This document shows, in pieces, positions 13,171 through 24,539 of a DNA stretch of 64,000 nt (the stretch's first letter is position 1; each line of letters starts with the position of its first letter). The translations under genes were made by a program, and so were the position numbers. Below the pieces are notes generated by a model, which made no database searches, was not told the origin of the DNA, and saw nothing but the letters and a program-made list of their open reading frames with translations. Source of the DNA: Larix kaempferi (lineage: Eukaryota > Streptophyta > Pinopsida > Pinales > Pinaceae); assembly GCA_027924585.1 (NCBI GenBank), contig BSBM01001024.1:4092001-4156000 (forward strand). Reading direction: 5' to 3'.

Positions 13171-15690
13171 TTATTCAAAGTTATAAATTGAACCATCTCC
13201 ATAAATAGGATATTAAAAGTTATAAATTGAACCATCCCCCAAAATAATATATTTATAAGATCTCTCTCAAGAGTAGGAGACTCATTCATTCAAACTTTGA
13301 CTTATCTTTCATGAATATAATCTCTGAGCCATCACTCATGAGTGCAAGCTATGATCCATCCTCCATGTTGAGTGTTCATCTCACATGAATGCCATGTGCT
13401 GGCCGTAATTGTGTTAAGCATTCAATACACAAAACAAAACATTCAGTCTTTTATATTCTTTTATTTAAGCATGTGGAAGGTTGGAATTTATTTATTTTAA
13501 ATGACAATATTATTTTTAAAATAATTAATATTTAATAGTAAAATCACAACTACAATGTATTTATGTTCGTAGTTGTATTTTATTAATTATATCTATAGTT
13601 ATTTATATCTTAGAATTTGGGGCGCATTATCATCAATGCTTTTCCTAGATTGAAGGAGGATAGAACAAGTGTACTATCCAAATTGATTTTATAAGCGTAG
13701 TTCAAAATTAGAAATAAACAATTTTATAATATATATATATATATATAAAACTAGTAGTTGATGCATGGATAATGCATGGCTTATGCATAGATAACAATTA
13801 GTGACAAACAACCCATTTAACTAAAGAAGGTAACAGGTAGTAGTTGAAGCATAGACAACAAGTGATTACAACTAAGCATGGAGAACAAGTAACACGTAAC
13901 TTGTTCATGGCACTTAACTTGTGACCTATTGGTGCTTGGCCACAAGTTAAATGGTCGTGCTAGTGGTATAAAGATATGTATAGAAAATGTAATTTTACCA
14001 ATGTTCCATTTCTTAATATAATTAGCACATCTACTTAATTTGTGGATGGTGAACATCAATACATCACAAGTTAAGTGCCACAAACCAACTACATGTTATC
14101 TATGCCCTCGGCTACATGTTATCACATATAAAATGTTTAAATGCCACAAACCAACTACATGGTATCTATGCCCTTAGCTACTAGTTATCACATGTAAAAT
14201 GTTTTTTTTTAATGTTTATTTAGAATTTGAAAAAGAACCTTTCCTCATCCACTCTAAAATGTAAAATATAAACACCTAAAAATTTATTAATTTTCTTTTA
14301 TTAAAAGAATAAAAAACAATAAAATAATTAAGCAATTCCAACTTATATTAATTTGTAGTAATATATTACATCAATATTTTCATAATATAAAAATAAGTTA
14401 ATAGTTTTGTAAATAACAACAATCGCATTAATATATATTATATTGAAATTTATAATTAAGTTTTAATTTTGCAACATTTAATGTTTATTTTATTTATAAT
14501 GTTTTGCGAATCATGTAAATAGGTTTAAATATCAAAGTTATAAATTGAACCATCTCCATAAATAGGATTTTTAAAGTTATAAATTGAACCATCTCCATAA
14601 ATAGGATATTTAAAGTTATAAATTGAACCATCCCTAAAATGAAGATATTTATAAGATCTCTCTCTCAAGAGTAGGAGACTCATTCATTCAAACTTTGACT
14701 TATCTTTCATGAATATAATCTGTGAGCCATCACCCATGAGTGCAAGCTATGATCCATCCTCCATGTTGAGTGTTGACCTCACATGAATGCCATGTGCTGG
14801 CCGTAATTGTGTTAAGCATTTAATACACAAAACAAAACATTCAGTCTTGTATATTCTTTTATTTAAGCATGTGGAAGGTTGAAATTTATTTATTTTAAAT
14901 TACAAAATATTATTTTTTTAAGTAACTAATAGTAAAATTACATTATTTTTTAAAATAATTAATATTTAATAGTAAAATTATAGAAAAATAATTAATATTT
15001 AATAGTAAAATTATAGATAAGTAGTTGTATTTTATTAATTATATTTATAGGTATTTATATTTGGGATGGATTACCATCTATGTTTTTCTTAGATTGAAGG
15101 AGGATGGAACAAGTGTACCAGATTGATTTTATGGGGTTGTTCAAAATTCCAAATAAACAATTTTATAATATATATAGTAGTTGATGCATGGATAATCCAT
15201 GGCTCATGCATAGATAACAAATAGTGACAAACAACTCATTTAATTAAAGAAGGTAACATGTAGTAGTTGAATCATAGACACAAGAGATTACAACTAAGCA
15301 TGGAGAACAAGTGACACATCATGGCACTTAACTTGTGACCTATGAGTGCTCATTCACCACAAGTTAAGTGGTCGTGCCAGTGGTATACAAGTTAAGTGGT
15401 AGTGGGAGTGGTATAAAGATATGTATAGAAAATGTAATTTTACCAATGTTCCATTTCTTAATATAATTAATATAATTACCTAAGAATTTACTAATTTTCT
15501 TTTATTAAAAGAATAAAAAACAAAAAAATAATTAAGCAATTCCAACTTATATTAATTTGTAGTAATATATTACATCAATATTTTCATAATATAAAAATAA
15601 GTTAATAGTTTTGTAAATAATTTTGCAACATTTAATGTTTATTTTATGTATAATGTTTTGCAAATCAAGTAAATAGGTTTAAATATCGAA
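13170..15690. repeat. Tandem segmental duplication, two copies of 1.2-1.4 kb
   Basis: Copy 1 (about 13170-14535) and copy 2 (about 14535-15690) share the same order of landmarks. These include GTTATAAATTGAACCATC at the start, AGAGTAGGAGACTCATTCA, CATGTGCTGGCCGTAATTG, TGAAGGAGGAT, AGTAGTTGATGCATGGATAA, CATGGAGAACAAGT, TAATATATTACATCAATA and AATAGGTTTAAATATC at the end. Copy 2 lacks several pieces of copy 1. Each copy includes a member of the dispersed family that also occurs inverted at 26960-27510. No gene was seen; an 88-codon minus frame at 13817-14083 is unsupported. Confidence 0.8.
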
Positions 15691-15694
15691 GTTA

Positions 15695-17838
15695 TAAATT
15701 GGATTATGGGGGGTGTGAAATCTACTAATTTCGTTGTGTTGATAAAGGGATCCCCGCCAAGTTTTTCAAGTGTTGCAGAGATCTCAGACATTATTTCCCT
15801 TTATCTCCCTTTCTTTTTATGATTGTGGTGGAAGGCTTAAGTAAACTCACAGAAATGGCTAGAAGAGAGGGCGGACTAAAATGAGTCAAAATTTCCACAA
15901 ACCATTTTATAACTCATTGAGTGTTTGTTGATGATGATCTTCTCTTTGGTAATGGCACAATAGATGAGTGGAATGTTTTTCGTGACTTAATAATGGTTTT
16001 ATGTGAGGCATCTAGGATGGAGTTCAGTATTCGAAAGTCAAGTTTTTTATTAGTTGCAATTGAGGAAGAGGTACCTTAGCAGATTAAGGTTGTATTCTCA
16101 TTCAATATCTAACATATTGATTCAGGGTTTAAGTACCTTGGATATTTTCTCAAACATAATTGTTATATGAAGAAGGACTGGCTTTGGCTTTAAAAGATGG
16201 TTGAAAAGAAGACAGAAAATTAGTGTTATAGGTGGCTTTCCCTTGGGGGAGGTTGGTTTTAGTAAAGTTGGTTCTAGAAGATATTCATGTCTACTGGGCC
16301 AAAATTCCTAAGTTCATTCTAAATAAGATCCGACAGAAATTCATTGCCAAAAAAATCAGGTGGATGGGGGATAAAAAACATTTTCAATTTTAGTAAAGAT
16401 TTAGACATGAAAAACTTATGGAGATGCTTGATGGGAAATGGTCTATTAAGTGAGGTAATTCAAGCAAACTTCCTAAAGAAAAAATATGTTTCAGAATGGT
16501 TCAGAGATCCACTAAAAAATATAACAAACGTTTCTAATAGTTGGAAAGCACTATGTGATTCTATCATTTTCTTGAAAGATGGATGGCATGGAGTGTTCGT
16601 AATGGACAACAAATAAGACTTGGCGAAGACCCTTACATTGGAGGTGAATACTTTTTTAAAATTCCATTTGCTTTAGTTTCATATCTAAATTATTTTGGCT
16701 TTATATGTTTAGCACATGCAAAGAGACTAAAGTAAGACAAAATGACTCTAAGTACTAGTTTATGGTTGAGGACCTAGGTCTTCGTGGTGATTTTTCTATT
16801 GAGTGGAATTAGTAAATTAGAGGTCTTATTCACTACGGAGTAAGACTATCTGAAAAGGAGGATTGAAACTGGTTTTGTCTTGGAACTCTGCCACAGGTCA
16901 AGTAACGACAAAATTAGCCTATGAGGCTATTATCTCAACTACTATGGAAACTAGTGAAAAATGGTGGTTTCAAATACTATGAAAGTTGTGGGCTCCTTTA
17001 AAATTAAAGATTTTATGTTGGTTAGTACTAGAAAATAAAATTATGACATGGGATAATTTCATTATAAGGGGTGGTGTTGGGCCGAATTTATGTTATTTGT
17101 GCAAAAATGATGAGAAAAAAATTGATCATTTGTTTGTATGATGTAGGTTTGCTCAACAAGTTTGGATAGAGGTCTCAAAGTGCCTTCATGTTCCTTTTTG
17201 TTGGAAAAAATCTATCTTTTGAAGATTATCTATTGATGTGGGACCGTGAGTTAAAAAATATTTCAATGATCAAAAGCTTTCTCTCTCTATTATATGGGTA
17301 GTTTGGAGGCACATGATTAAAAGCTTTAGATCTCTTTATTATATGGGTAGTTTGGAGGCACATGAACACAATACTCTTTGAAGATGCAAAGTTAAATGTT
17401 ACAATGGTGGTATCCAAAATTGTAGGGACTTATAAAGAGTATCAGAAAGGTACAATTGAAGGCCCAGACAAACAATTTCTTGTTCTAGTGTTTACATATA
17501 AACATATTGTTGGATTCTTTGATGGGGATTTAGAGAAGGGAGTCTGTGGAGCTGGAATGGTGATTCAAGTGGCTAGTGACTCTAGAGTAACAATGGATTG
17601 GGCTGCTGGGAAAGCTAAACTCCAGGTTTCTCTATTGGAACAATGGAAACACGGAATTGAGGTTTTGAAATATCTTTTTCAATTTCTCTCTTTCAGACAT
17701 GTCTACAAACAATACAATTTTATAGCTAGAATAGAATTTCAAAAAAGGCTATTGGTATTTATGAAGGACATATACACTTTGAAGCTTTCGAGGAATTATG
17801 TAGCTAGAATAGACTTTCGAAAAAATCTATTGGTGTGA
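15695..17838 (+). pseudogene. Non-LTR retrotransposon (LINE) remnant
   Basis: A plus-strand LINE is readable with frame breaks. At 15730-15800: GSPPSFFKCCRDLR, the LINE RT block with the normal QGCPLSP degraded. At 15920-15990: VFVDDDLLFGNGT, the RT active site, then a MEFSIRKSSF block. At 16335-16610 an intact 90-codon frame contains PKKSGGWGIKN and LWRCLMGNGLL, typical of the region after the RT. At 16920-17210: the zinc-knuckle-like zf-RVT region (WWFQILWKLWAPLKLKILCW, CYLCKN, HLFV). At 17362-17838: an RNase H domain starting with the GFFDGDLEKGVCGAGMV block. Stops and frameshifts are frequent in the first kilobase. A local duplication (17267-17361) repeats TATTATATGGGTAGTTTGG. The 5' half of the element (endonuclease, ORF1) was not found. 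Confidence 0.85.
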
Positions 17839-17957
17839 TATAAACTACTCTCTCTCACATATATAATCAAACATATAAATAAATTTTAATATGCACTTGT
17901 TTAGTAAGTGTGTACATCATCCCACTTATCTAATCATACTTAACGCTCAAAACTTCA

Positions 17958-18191
17958 AAGAAAAAACATAAAAGCACAAAGCAAAATAGATAGGAGAAAG
18001 ATTTCTTAGGTTAATGATATTCAAAATAAAGAGATTTTTCAAGGGGTAATATAGTACTTCAATAGTCAAAACCTAAGAAAAAACATAAAAGCACAAAGCA
18101 AAATAGATAGGAGAAAGATTTTTTAGGTTAATGATATTCAAAATAAAGAGATTTTTCAAGGGGTAATATAGTACTTCAATAGTCAAAACCT
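17958..18191. repeat. Tandem repeat, 2 x 117 bp
   Basis: Two head-to-tail copies (17958-18074 and 18075-18191) differ at about one position (TTTCTTAGG versus TTTTTTAGG), so the duplication is recent. Confidence 0.95.
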
Positions 18192-18303
18192 AATTACTTC
18201 TATTTGTGATCCCTGTATTAATGAGGGTCAACCACCTAATGAGCCTTATTCAATAAAGATGACTATTTTATATTAAGTCACTACTAACTATCTTATAAAC
18301 CTT

Positions 18304-18490
18304 ATGGCCTTATATCCTAAGGCTAACAACTTATAAGGGATATTTGAACTTAGATTATCTCGAACTTAGATTATCCTATGGCCTTATATCCTAAGGCTAA
18401 CAACTTATAAGGGATATTTGAACTTATCCTAAGGCTAACAACTTATAAGGGATATTTGAACTTAGATTATCTCGAACTTAGATTATCTCG
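18304..18490. repeat. Three-copy tandem repeat, variable unit
   Basis: The word CCTAAGGCTAACAACTTATA plus AGGGATATTTGAACTTA occurs three times. The first and second copies carry a further TGGCCTTATA prefix, and GATTATCTCGAACTTA follows the first and third, giving units of about 50-77 bp. Confidence 0.9.
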
Positions 18491-19613
18491 TATGGGACCA
18501 CTTTCTCCCATTTGGTAAGCCAATATTTTTAAAATGTTTCTAGAATTGAAAGTATTTTAGATAGAGTTATGGATTTGGATGATTGAAATTTGAGATTGTA
18601 ACTAAACACATGGTTGAGAATCACTATTTATTATCTATGAAAATGTTGATTTGGATTATTGAAATTCGACATTACAACTAAGTAACGTATAGAATAAACA
18701 GGCATGATTTAATGGTTATATATTAACCTGTTATGATGATAAGATTATTAAAGTTTAATATTAAACACCTCAACAAAATATGAAATAAACAACCATAGTT
18801 TAGATGTTAATATGTTAACATTTATGACAGCAAAAACCTTAACCTCCCATAATCCCAATTCTTATCTATTTCTCTCATCTAAATTTTATTACTATAAAGT
18901 AGATATTTAAATGGCATTTCAAAAATAAAATCATGTCTAAATTTTATTAGTATAAAGTAAGATATATCATTTCAAACAAAAATTGGCAAGTAACATTAAA
19001 ATTTAAACTCCAAGGAAAGAACCTGCCTGGTCTTCACTTCAAGAGGTATTTTATAACAAGGATATTCAGTTTCAAGTTAAGGGATGTGTTTAATTTTGAG
19101 TCTGGAGATCACTAGTGACCCAAATGTTGTAATAGGCCATATGGATTGGATGGTGACAAATAGATGGTGACAAATATATGAAAATATACTCAATATCTGG
19201 AAATTTACTCTAAAGTATACAGGAAAAAAAACAAAACAAAAAAATGTAACTCACACTCAAGATTATGGCAATGATAAGAATAAATTGCATCTCAAGTCAA
19301 GATTATCTCATTGACATGAATATATTGAATGACAAGAGGAAAGTGGAGTAAAGTGGAGAGGAAGGAAGAGCTCTCTTCCGTACAAGTGCATTTTCTGTAA
19401 GGTGCCGGTGTCTACGACTTTCGGCACGTCGCTTGAGAGAGTTGCAGAAAGCAAATCAAAATCAGCTGCAAATAACTGACAAAGAAAGAGAAGAATGGAG
19501 GCATATTAATTGCATACATGTGCTTTAAACTCCTCCCTTCTTCTGTGCCTGTTTTTCTTAAGGAATGGAGTGCTCTACACTGCACTGCACTGCACTACAT
19601 GGAATGAAATTGA
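18491..19613. other. Intergenic DNA downstream of the AP2 gene
   Basis: No gene was recognised. The stretch nearest 19613 would hold the 3' UTR and polyadenylation region of the minus-strand AP2 gene. A short CTGCA/CACTG repeat sits at 19577-19597, just past the stop codon. At 18550-18690 a GGATTTGGATGATTGAAATT-type block is repeated in diverged form. Confidence 0.5.
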
Positions 19614-22600
19614 TCAGGAACAAGTCCTGACTACAAAACTAGAAAAGGGAGACATGGGATCTAGCCCGGAATAGTCAATGTCGACCTGTTGGTGTTGGGG
19701 GTGGTCGATATCAAAGAAATCCATGTCGTAGGGCATTGGAATGTGCAGTTGATCTGGCTGGGCAAACATATTATCATTCATAATAGCAGTGGGACCATCC
19801 ACGTTAATAGACAACTCCGCATCAGAGCACAGAAAATTGTTGTTGGACTTAGCGAAGAATAACTCCAAATCTGCTGCGAAAGAAGCGGTGTCGATATTGT
19901 GCAAGTCTTCTTCCGGCTTCTGGCCGTGGTCCGTATTTGACAAAGAACCAAATTCCAACATTTCCTTGAACTTTGAGGATGACTCTATAATGAAATTCTC
20001 CAATTCTGCACTGGACGATTCCTTTTCTTCGTTGTTGCTTTCGACCTGTGGGGCCGTCCAAGAAAGCTGAGGCTGCTGCTGCTGCTGCAAGGAAGTGACT
20101 ATGCTGTCGTCGTCGTTCGAGGTTTTGGTTGAAACGCCGCCGGGGATGAGAATCGATCCGGAGACCTCGTTGGAAACAACAAAAGCATCTCCATTGTTAT
20201 CTATTGTATCTTTCTTTGCACGGAGAAAGCTCATGTAGTGGCTCAAGTCAAAGTTAGTTACTGCATTCAAACCTCGGTGTTTGATGGCTGCCATGTCGTA
20301 GGCCTTGGCTGCTTCCTCTTGGGTGCCTGCACAACCACCAAAATACACTCTTATTAATATAATTATTATGTGGGCACTTTGTTCGACAAGCTCTTGAATC
20401 ATCAATTTCCTATTCAAAAAACATCACAACAAAGAATTCAAAGTCTGTAGGTAGCGCCGCGTGCAACTTACTGAACGTTCCCAGGTAGAGGTACTTATTG
20501 CCTAACACTCTACCAATGCGTGCTTCCCACCGTCCGTTATGATGGTGCCTGCTCAATATTCATTTAACACATTTCTATTCTTTAGACTCACGTGTCCAGC
20601 AGCTAACATGCAATGTGTCACAGAATGCAGCTACACTAAATACCTGGCTACGCCCCGGTACTTTGAAACTCCTCTTGAAAACCCACTGCTCCTCCTGCAT
20701 CAAGATGAAAATAAATTAGGACCCAATAACAATAACAAATTAGACTCATAATAAATGCTTATAAATTTGCAAAAGTCTACTCCGTGGTACTGTATAATTT
20801 TGTCACATGCATGCTCAGAAATGTCACTAAAGAGACTAAAACACAATTTCATGCTTTTGAACATGAACAGTATAGATGCAAATATATTTAAAAATAAATG
20901 TCACTAAAGAGACTAAAACACAATTTCATGCTTTTGAACATGAACAGTATAGACGCAAATATATTTAATAATAAAATAAAATGTTTGACGAGTTCAAATA
21001 ATTTCAAACTTTTATAACCTAAAATATTCAGATTTTCGAGATTTTAAGAAGTTGTATAAGAGTATTTTAATAGTAATCATTGTTCGAAATAGATAAATCA
21101 AGAGAAAACCTTGTTTCTCAATTTACTCGTTTTGAATTAACGAAACGTGAACAGATTTAGTTGAAGATTAATGAGAAACATTTCAATGTCTTTGAAACGT
21201 TTTTCTCCTCTAATATTTTCTTTATCCAGACAAACTCCATTCTTCTCAAGAAGATAAACTGTGCTTCCTAACAATTGCTGTGGTAGCTGATTAATTATAA
21301 AAGGACCAAGAAATTTGTGATGGGCGAGATTTGAGGAGAAATAAAAGGAGAAAAATATTATTCTCATCGACAAGTTTTGAGAAGAAGCCTATCCCCGTAA
21401 TCAACCACATTGTGGCTGTGTTCGTTTTAGTTCACTTCTGATACACGGCAAACTTTACCTGGTGGAATTGACTGAATCCTAAACAAGCAGATTGAAATTC
21501 TAAACTGGCAGATCGAAATCATAAATGGGCAACAACTGGAAGTAACTCATGATGGATAATGTTTACCCTGAAGCTCTAAAACCACCTGTTAATACTGACA
21601 AAAAAAAGAAACTGGCTCTCTACAGTGTCTCCCTTGAGGATCACTGTGTGTAATGCTATATAATAATTAAAAGTTCATAACCCATAGGTTTGCCCCTGGT
21701 GTTTTTTTTATCTCTGCTGATATATTGTATGGTTGTCCTATGCAAATAAATTGTAAGGTTCTCCACGAAATACACAAGTTTTTCTACTTTTTCATTTTCG
21801 AAGCCCAGATTTGCAGGGCTTTTTTGTCCCTCTGCTAGCTAGTATATTGTCAGGATCTCCACTGAGTGTACAAGTATTTCTCTGTAGGGTTCATCACCGG
21901 GTGTACAAGCTTGTTCTACTATATCCTTGAGCGCTTCTTTTAAAAGTTTTCAGAAACAAAATTTGTTATCCAGATGAGAATCTACAGAAATGTTTTTTCT
22001 TTGTGAGATTTCCGAATGTCCCTCTCCCTCATATGTGATAGTTTGTTTTTGTAGGTTACATTCATACATTATTTCACGGTTAGCTGATAGAGTATATACA
22101 ATCGATCTCAGCCCAGCAAACTGTACCGCGAGAACACGGGATATGCCGATGAGTATATGTTCGAGATCCAAGTGAAAAGGCTGCATATATAACAAAGGAA
22201 GCTTACCTTCTCAGAGAAGCCAAATATTCTTCCTTGCTGACACTCTGCATTTCCTCGAGCTCCTTCGTGTAGGTGATTAACTGTGCATGGCAATGCAATG
22301 GCCATTTATGTTTAGTGTTAAGAAATAGGTAATTGTACAGTCAAAGTCTGAAATCATACAGAGGAAGCGTTTTATCTCTCACAGGAAAATTTAGAATAGT
22401 TTCAGCTCCCCAATACTTGAGAGCAGCCAAGTCATATGTATGTGCTGCAGCCTCCTCATCATCATATGCACCTGGTTGAGGGAGACACATTAAAATCTAA
22501 GTGGTCTGTTGCTTTGAAGCTTGAAGGATATTTTTCACAAGTACAAGACTATGAAATATGAGGACACATTTTTGGGATTTCAAATCCTGAATACATACCT

Positions 22601-23437
22601 AGGTAGACTGAGCTTGCATGTACAGAACATAGTCGTGTTCGACGCCAAGGAATAGACATACAACATATAGTTCAATTGATGTCAAATTCACACTTTAGAA
22701 ACCAAATGCAATCTAAGCAAATTGCCCGAAATTAAGCCTGAAAAAAAAATACAGTCTCCTGAAACTACCACAGACCGCAACTTGCAGAGGTAGAAAGACA
22801 TGATACCTTGCCTGCCCTTTTTTTTTTGTCCCGGATTCCAGCAATTCTTATCCCAGAGATGTGCTTCATATCTACCAGTCCATCTGTGCCTGAACATTAC
22901 ATTGAAAGCACGGAATGACACTCAGACCAACACTTCAAAATGATAATTTCCGAGATGCCAAGTTTATGGGGCAATCAATCTATTAAGCATTTAGCTTTGT
23001 ACTCATGGTGTCACATTACCATCTTCTACAGAGACAAAACTAATCTAAAATTCTCAGGAATCCTCCCTCTTCTTGCTAAGGTCCAAGAAAGACATCCAAT
23101 CAAATAATTTGCATATATAACCGATCGCCAGAACTAAGCTCCTTTTTTTATGTTTAGATTCCAAAAGTAGCTAAGCATTCACCATTTTTGTTTCGTTTAT
23201 AGCCCAAAAAGTGTCGATTTGATAAAAATACATATAAGAAGAAGAAATACATTAAAGTATTTAAAGCAGAAATAAGCACCTAGTGACCCCTCTGTAAACA
23301 GAGCTCCGGCGGCCTGGTATGGCATTTTCGGATTTATCCTTGGGCACAGACCTACGAACGCGCTTAACCTTGGGCTTCGTCGATCCAGAGACTGAGACCA
23401 AGCAAGACTGAGAATCCTCATGTGCTATTCGCTTCAT
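19614..23437 (-). CDS. WRI1: WRINKLED1-like double-AP2 transcription factor
   Basis: Eight coding exons on the minus strand join in frame to 417 residues: 23437-23280, 22889-22807, 22607-22599, 22471-22383, 22280-22207, 20694-20644, 20548-20472 and 20326-19614. All introns have GT...AG ends. The start ATG directly follows an in-frame TAA. Residues 21-34 are a Lys/Arg-rich basic region. AP2 domain 1 is about 46-113 ([47 protein letters not shown]). The linker holds [10 protein letters not shown] and [12 protein letters not shown]2 domain 2 is about 147-206 ([43 protein letters not shown]). The C-terminal 200 residues are acidic and Ser/Asn-rich with a five-Gln run at 261-265, as expected of an activation region. 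WRI1 proteins are nuclear activators of glycolytic and fatty-acid synthesis genes. The gene has no frame break. WRI3/WRI4-type paralogues cannot be excluded. Confidence 0.88.
20819..20970. repeat. Intronic tandem repeat, 2 x about 77 bp
   Basis: Within the 1.5 kb intron of the AP2 gene, the block starting AAATGTCACTAAAGAGAC is repeated almost exactly (ATAGATGC versus ATAGACGC). Confidence 0.92.
21700..21930. repeat. Intronic threefold degenerate repeat
   Basis: Three diverged copies of TTGTAAGGTTCTCCACGAAA-like sequence, each followed by a TACACAAGT/GTACAAGC word, lie in the same intron at roughly 85-110 bp spacing. Confidence 0.55.
22599..22607 (-). other. Nine-base micro-exon of the AP2 gene
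   Basis: The minus strand reads TCTACCTAG between an AG acceptor and a GTATGT donor. With the last G of the upstream exon and the first bases of the next it encodes Val-Tyr-Leu (then Gly), completing the conserved QVYLGAYD block of AP2 domain 1. Skipping it would remove three residues without shifting the frame. A 9-bp VYL exon is a known hallmark of WRI1-clade genes. Confidence 0.9.
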
Positions 23438-24240
23438 TTATACCTGTCAACGCAATCCCTAGAAATCCAACTGCTGTAAACCAAACGCTTAAAATAGCAT
23501 CCCTAATGGCAGGCTGCAGCTCAGGATCTCATGTCATGTGGAACTCCAAAACCCAATGATTTGAGATAGATATATATGGTACTTAGCCATTTGCATTTCA
23601 ATGCAGATGCAGATTATGTGATTTAAAGAAAGAAAAAGAAATCGGAGCAATATTGCAGACTAACTGATAAGGAAAAGCGAAATCCATGCTCACCGGAGTA
23701 GCTTCTGAATTAGGTGACCAGCTAGAACAGACAGACGAGCCGGCCATCACCACGCAACCGGCGGATTCTAGAATCCCGTCAAACTGGATTGCCCACGTGT
23801 CTGTCCCCCACGCATCGTCCCACGGTAGGCACCATCAGGTATCCCGGCGGGCAGCCGTCTTCGTCTTTGACCCGCCGGGAAACATTTGCGGGAGGGTAGG
23901 TTGGCAACCCGCGGGGTTTCCTCCATCCTACACCCGCCTCTAGCCGTGTCGTCTGCATGTTCGCCACCTTGTGCAACTACAGACGCCATTGCCACTGCAG
24001 ACCCTCCCCGCTGTCTATATTTGGCGTCGGCGGGAGGGAGCGCGCTTTTTCTGTTGTCTCTCTCTTTCTCGCCCGTTTGCTTCCCGGGGAGCGCACACTC
24101 GGGCGCCGTGTTGGGCCTACGTGTCATTACGGGACGGTCGGGCAGACGTCGAGCCCCTATGATTGGGGCGGGTTTTAGAGTATGTAATTCTGTGACGTGG
24201 TTACGACCAAGGAGGAAGATGGTGGGGGTGGGTTAGTTCT
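23438..24240 (-). promoter_or_regulatory. GC-rich upstream region of the AP2 gene
   Basis: Immediately upstream of the start codon is about 250 bp of ordinary composition, then at about 23690-24240 an abruptly GC-rich, CpG-rich island unlike anything else in the first 30 kb. It probably holds the promoter and 5' UTR. A perfect G-box core CACGTG lies at 23794-23799, about 360 bp before the ATG. Overlapping frames of 60-119 codons on both strands reflect the lack of AT-rich stop codons; none has a recognised domain. No unambiguous TATA box was picked. Confidence 0.5.
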
Positions 24241-24539
24241 CCCAGCTACCACCCTTCGTTTTGTCTCGTGTAAAGTATTAAGGCTTTAGGTTGCCTAATG
24301 TGGAAGCAGTCTCTCCGTGTTGGTGGGGTTACAAATCCCGGGTTGGGTTTCTTCCTTGCAAGAAATACATTTCGAATGGCAAAACAGTTTGGTAAGTCAT
24401 GGGTTAAGTTCATTTACAATTTTGGTTCACCGTTTTTGAACAAGTAACCTCCCCTTCTTCCCTTCTTTCCACATACGTCTGTGTTTTTCTCTAAACAACA
24501 ACAACAACATTTTATTTTGGGATATACGTTTTGCACGTA
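24241..24539. other. No recognisable feature
   Basis: Transition from the GC-rich island to AT-rich DNA; a short CAA-type run lies near 24497-24510. Confidence 0.4.

Noticed and set aside
23686-24236. Several 60-119-codon frames on both strands of the GC-rich island
   Set aside because: High GC lowers stop frequency; frames overlap in conflicting registers and lack recognisable domains.
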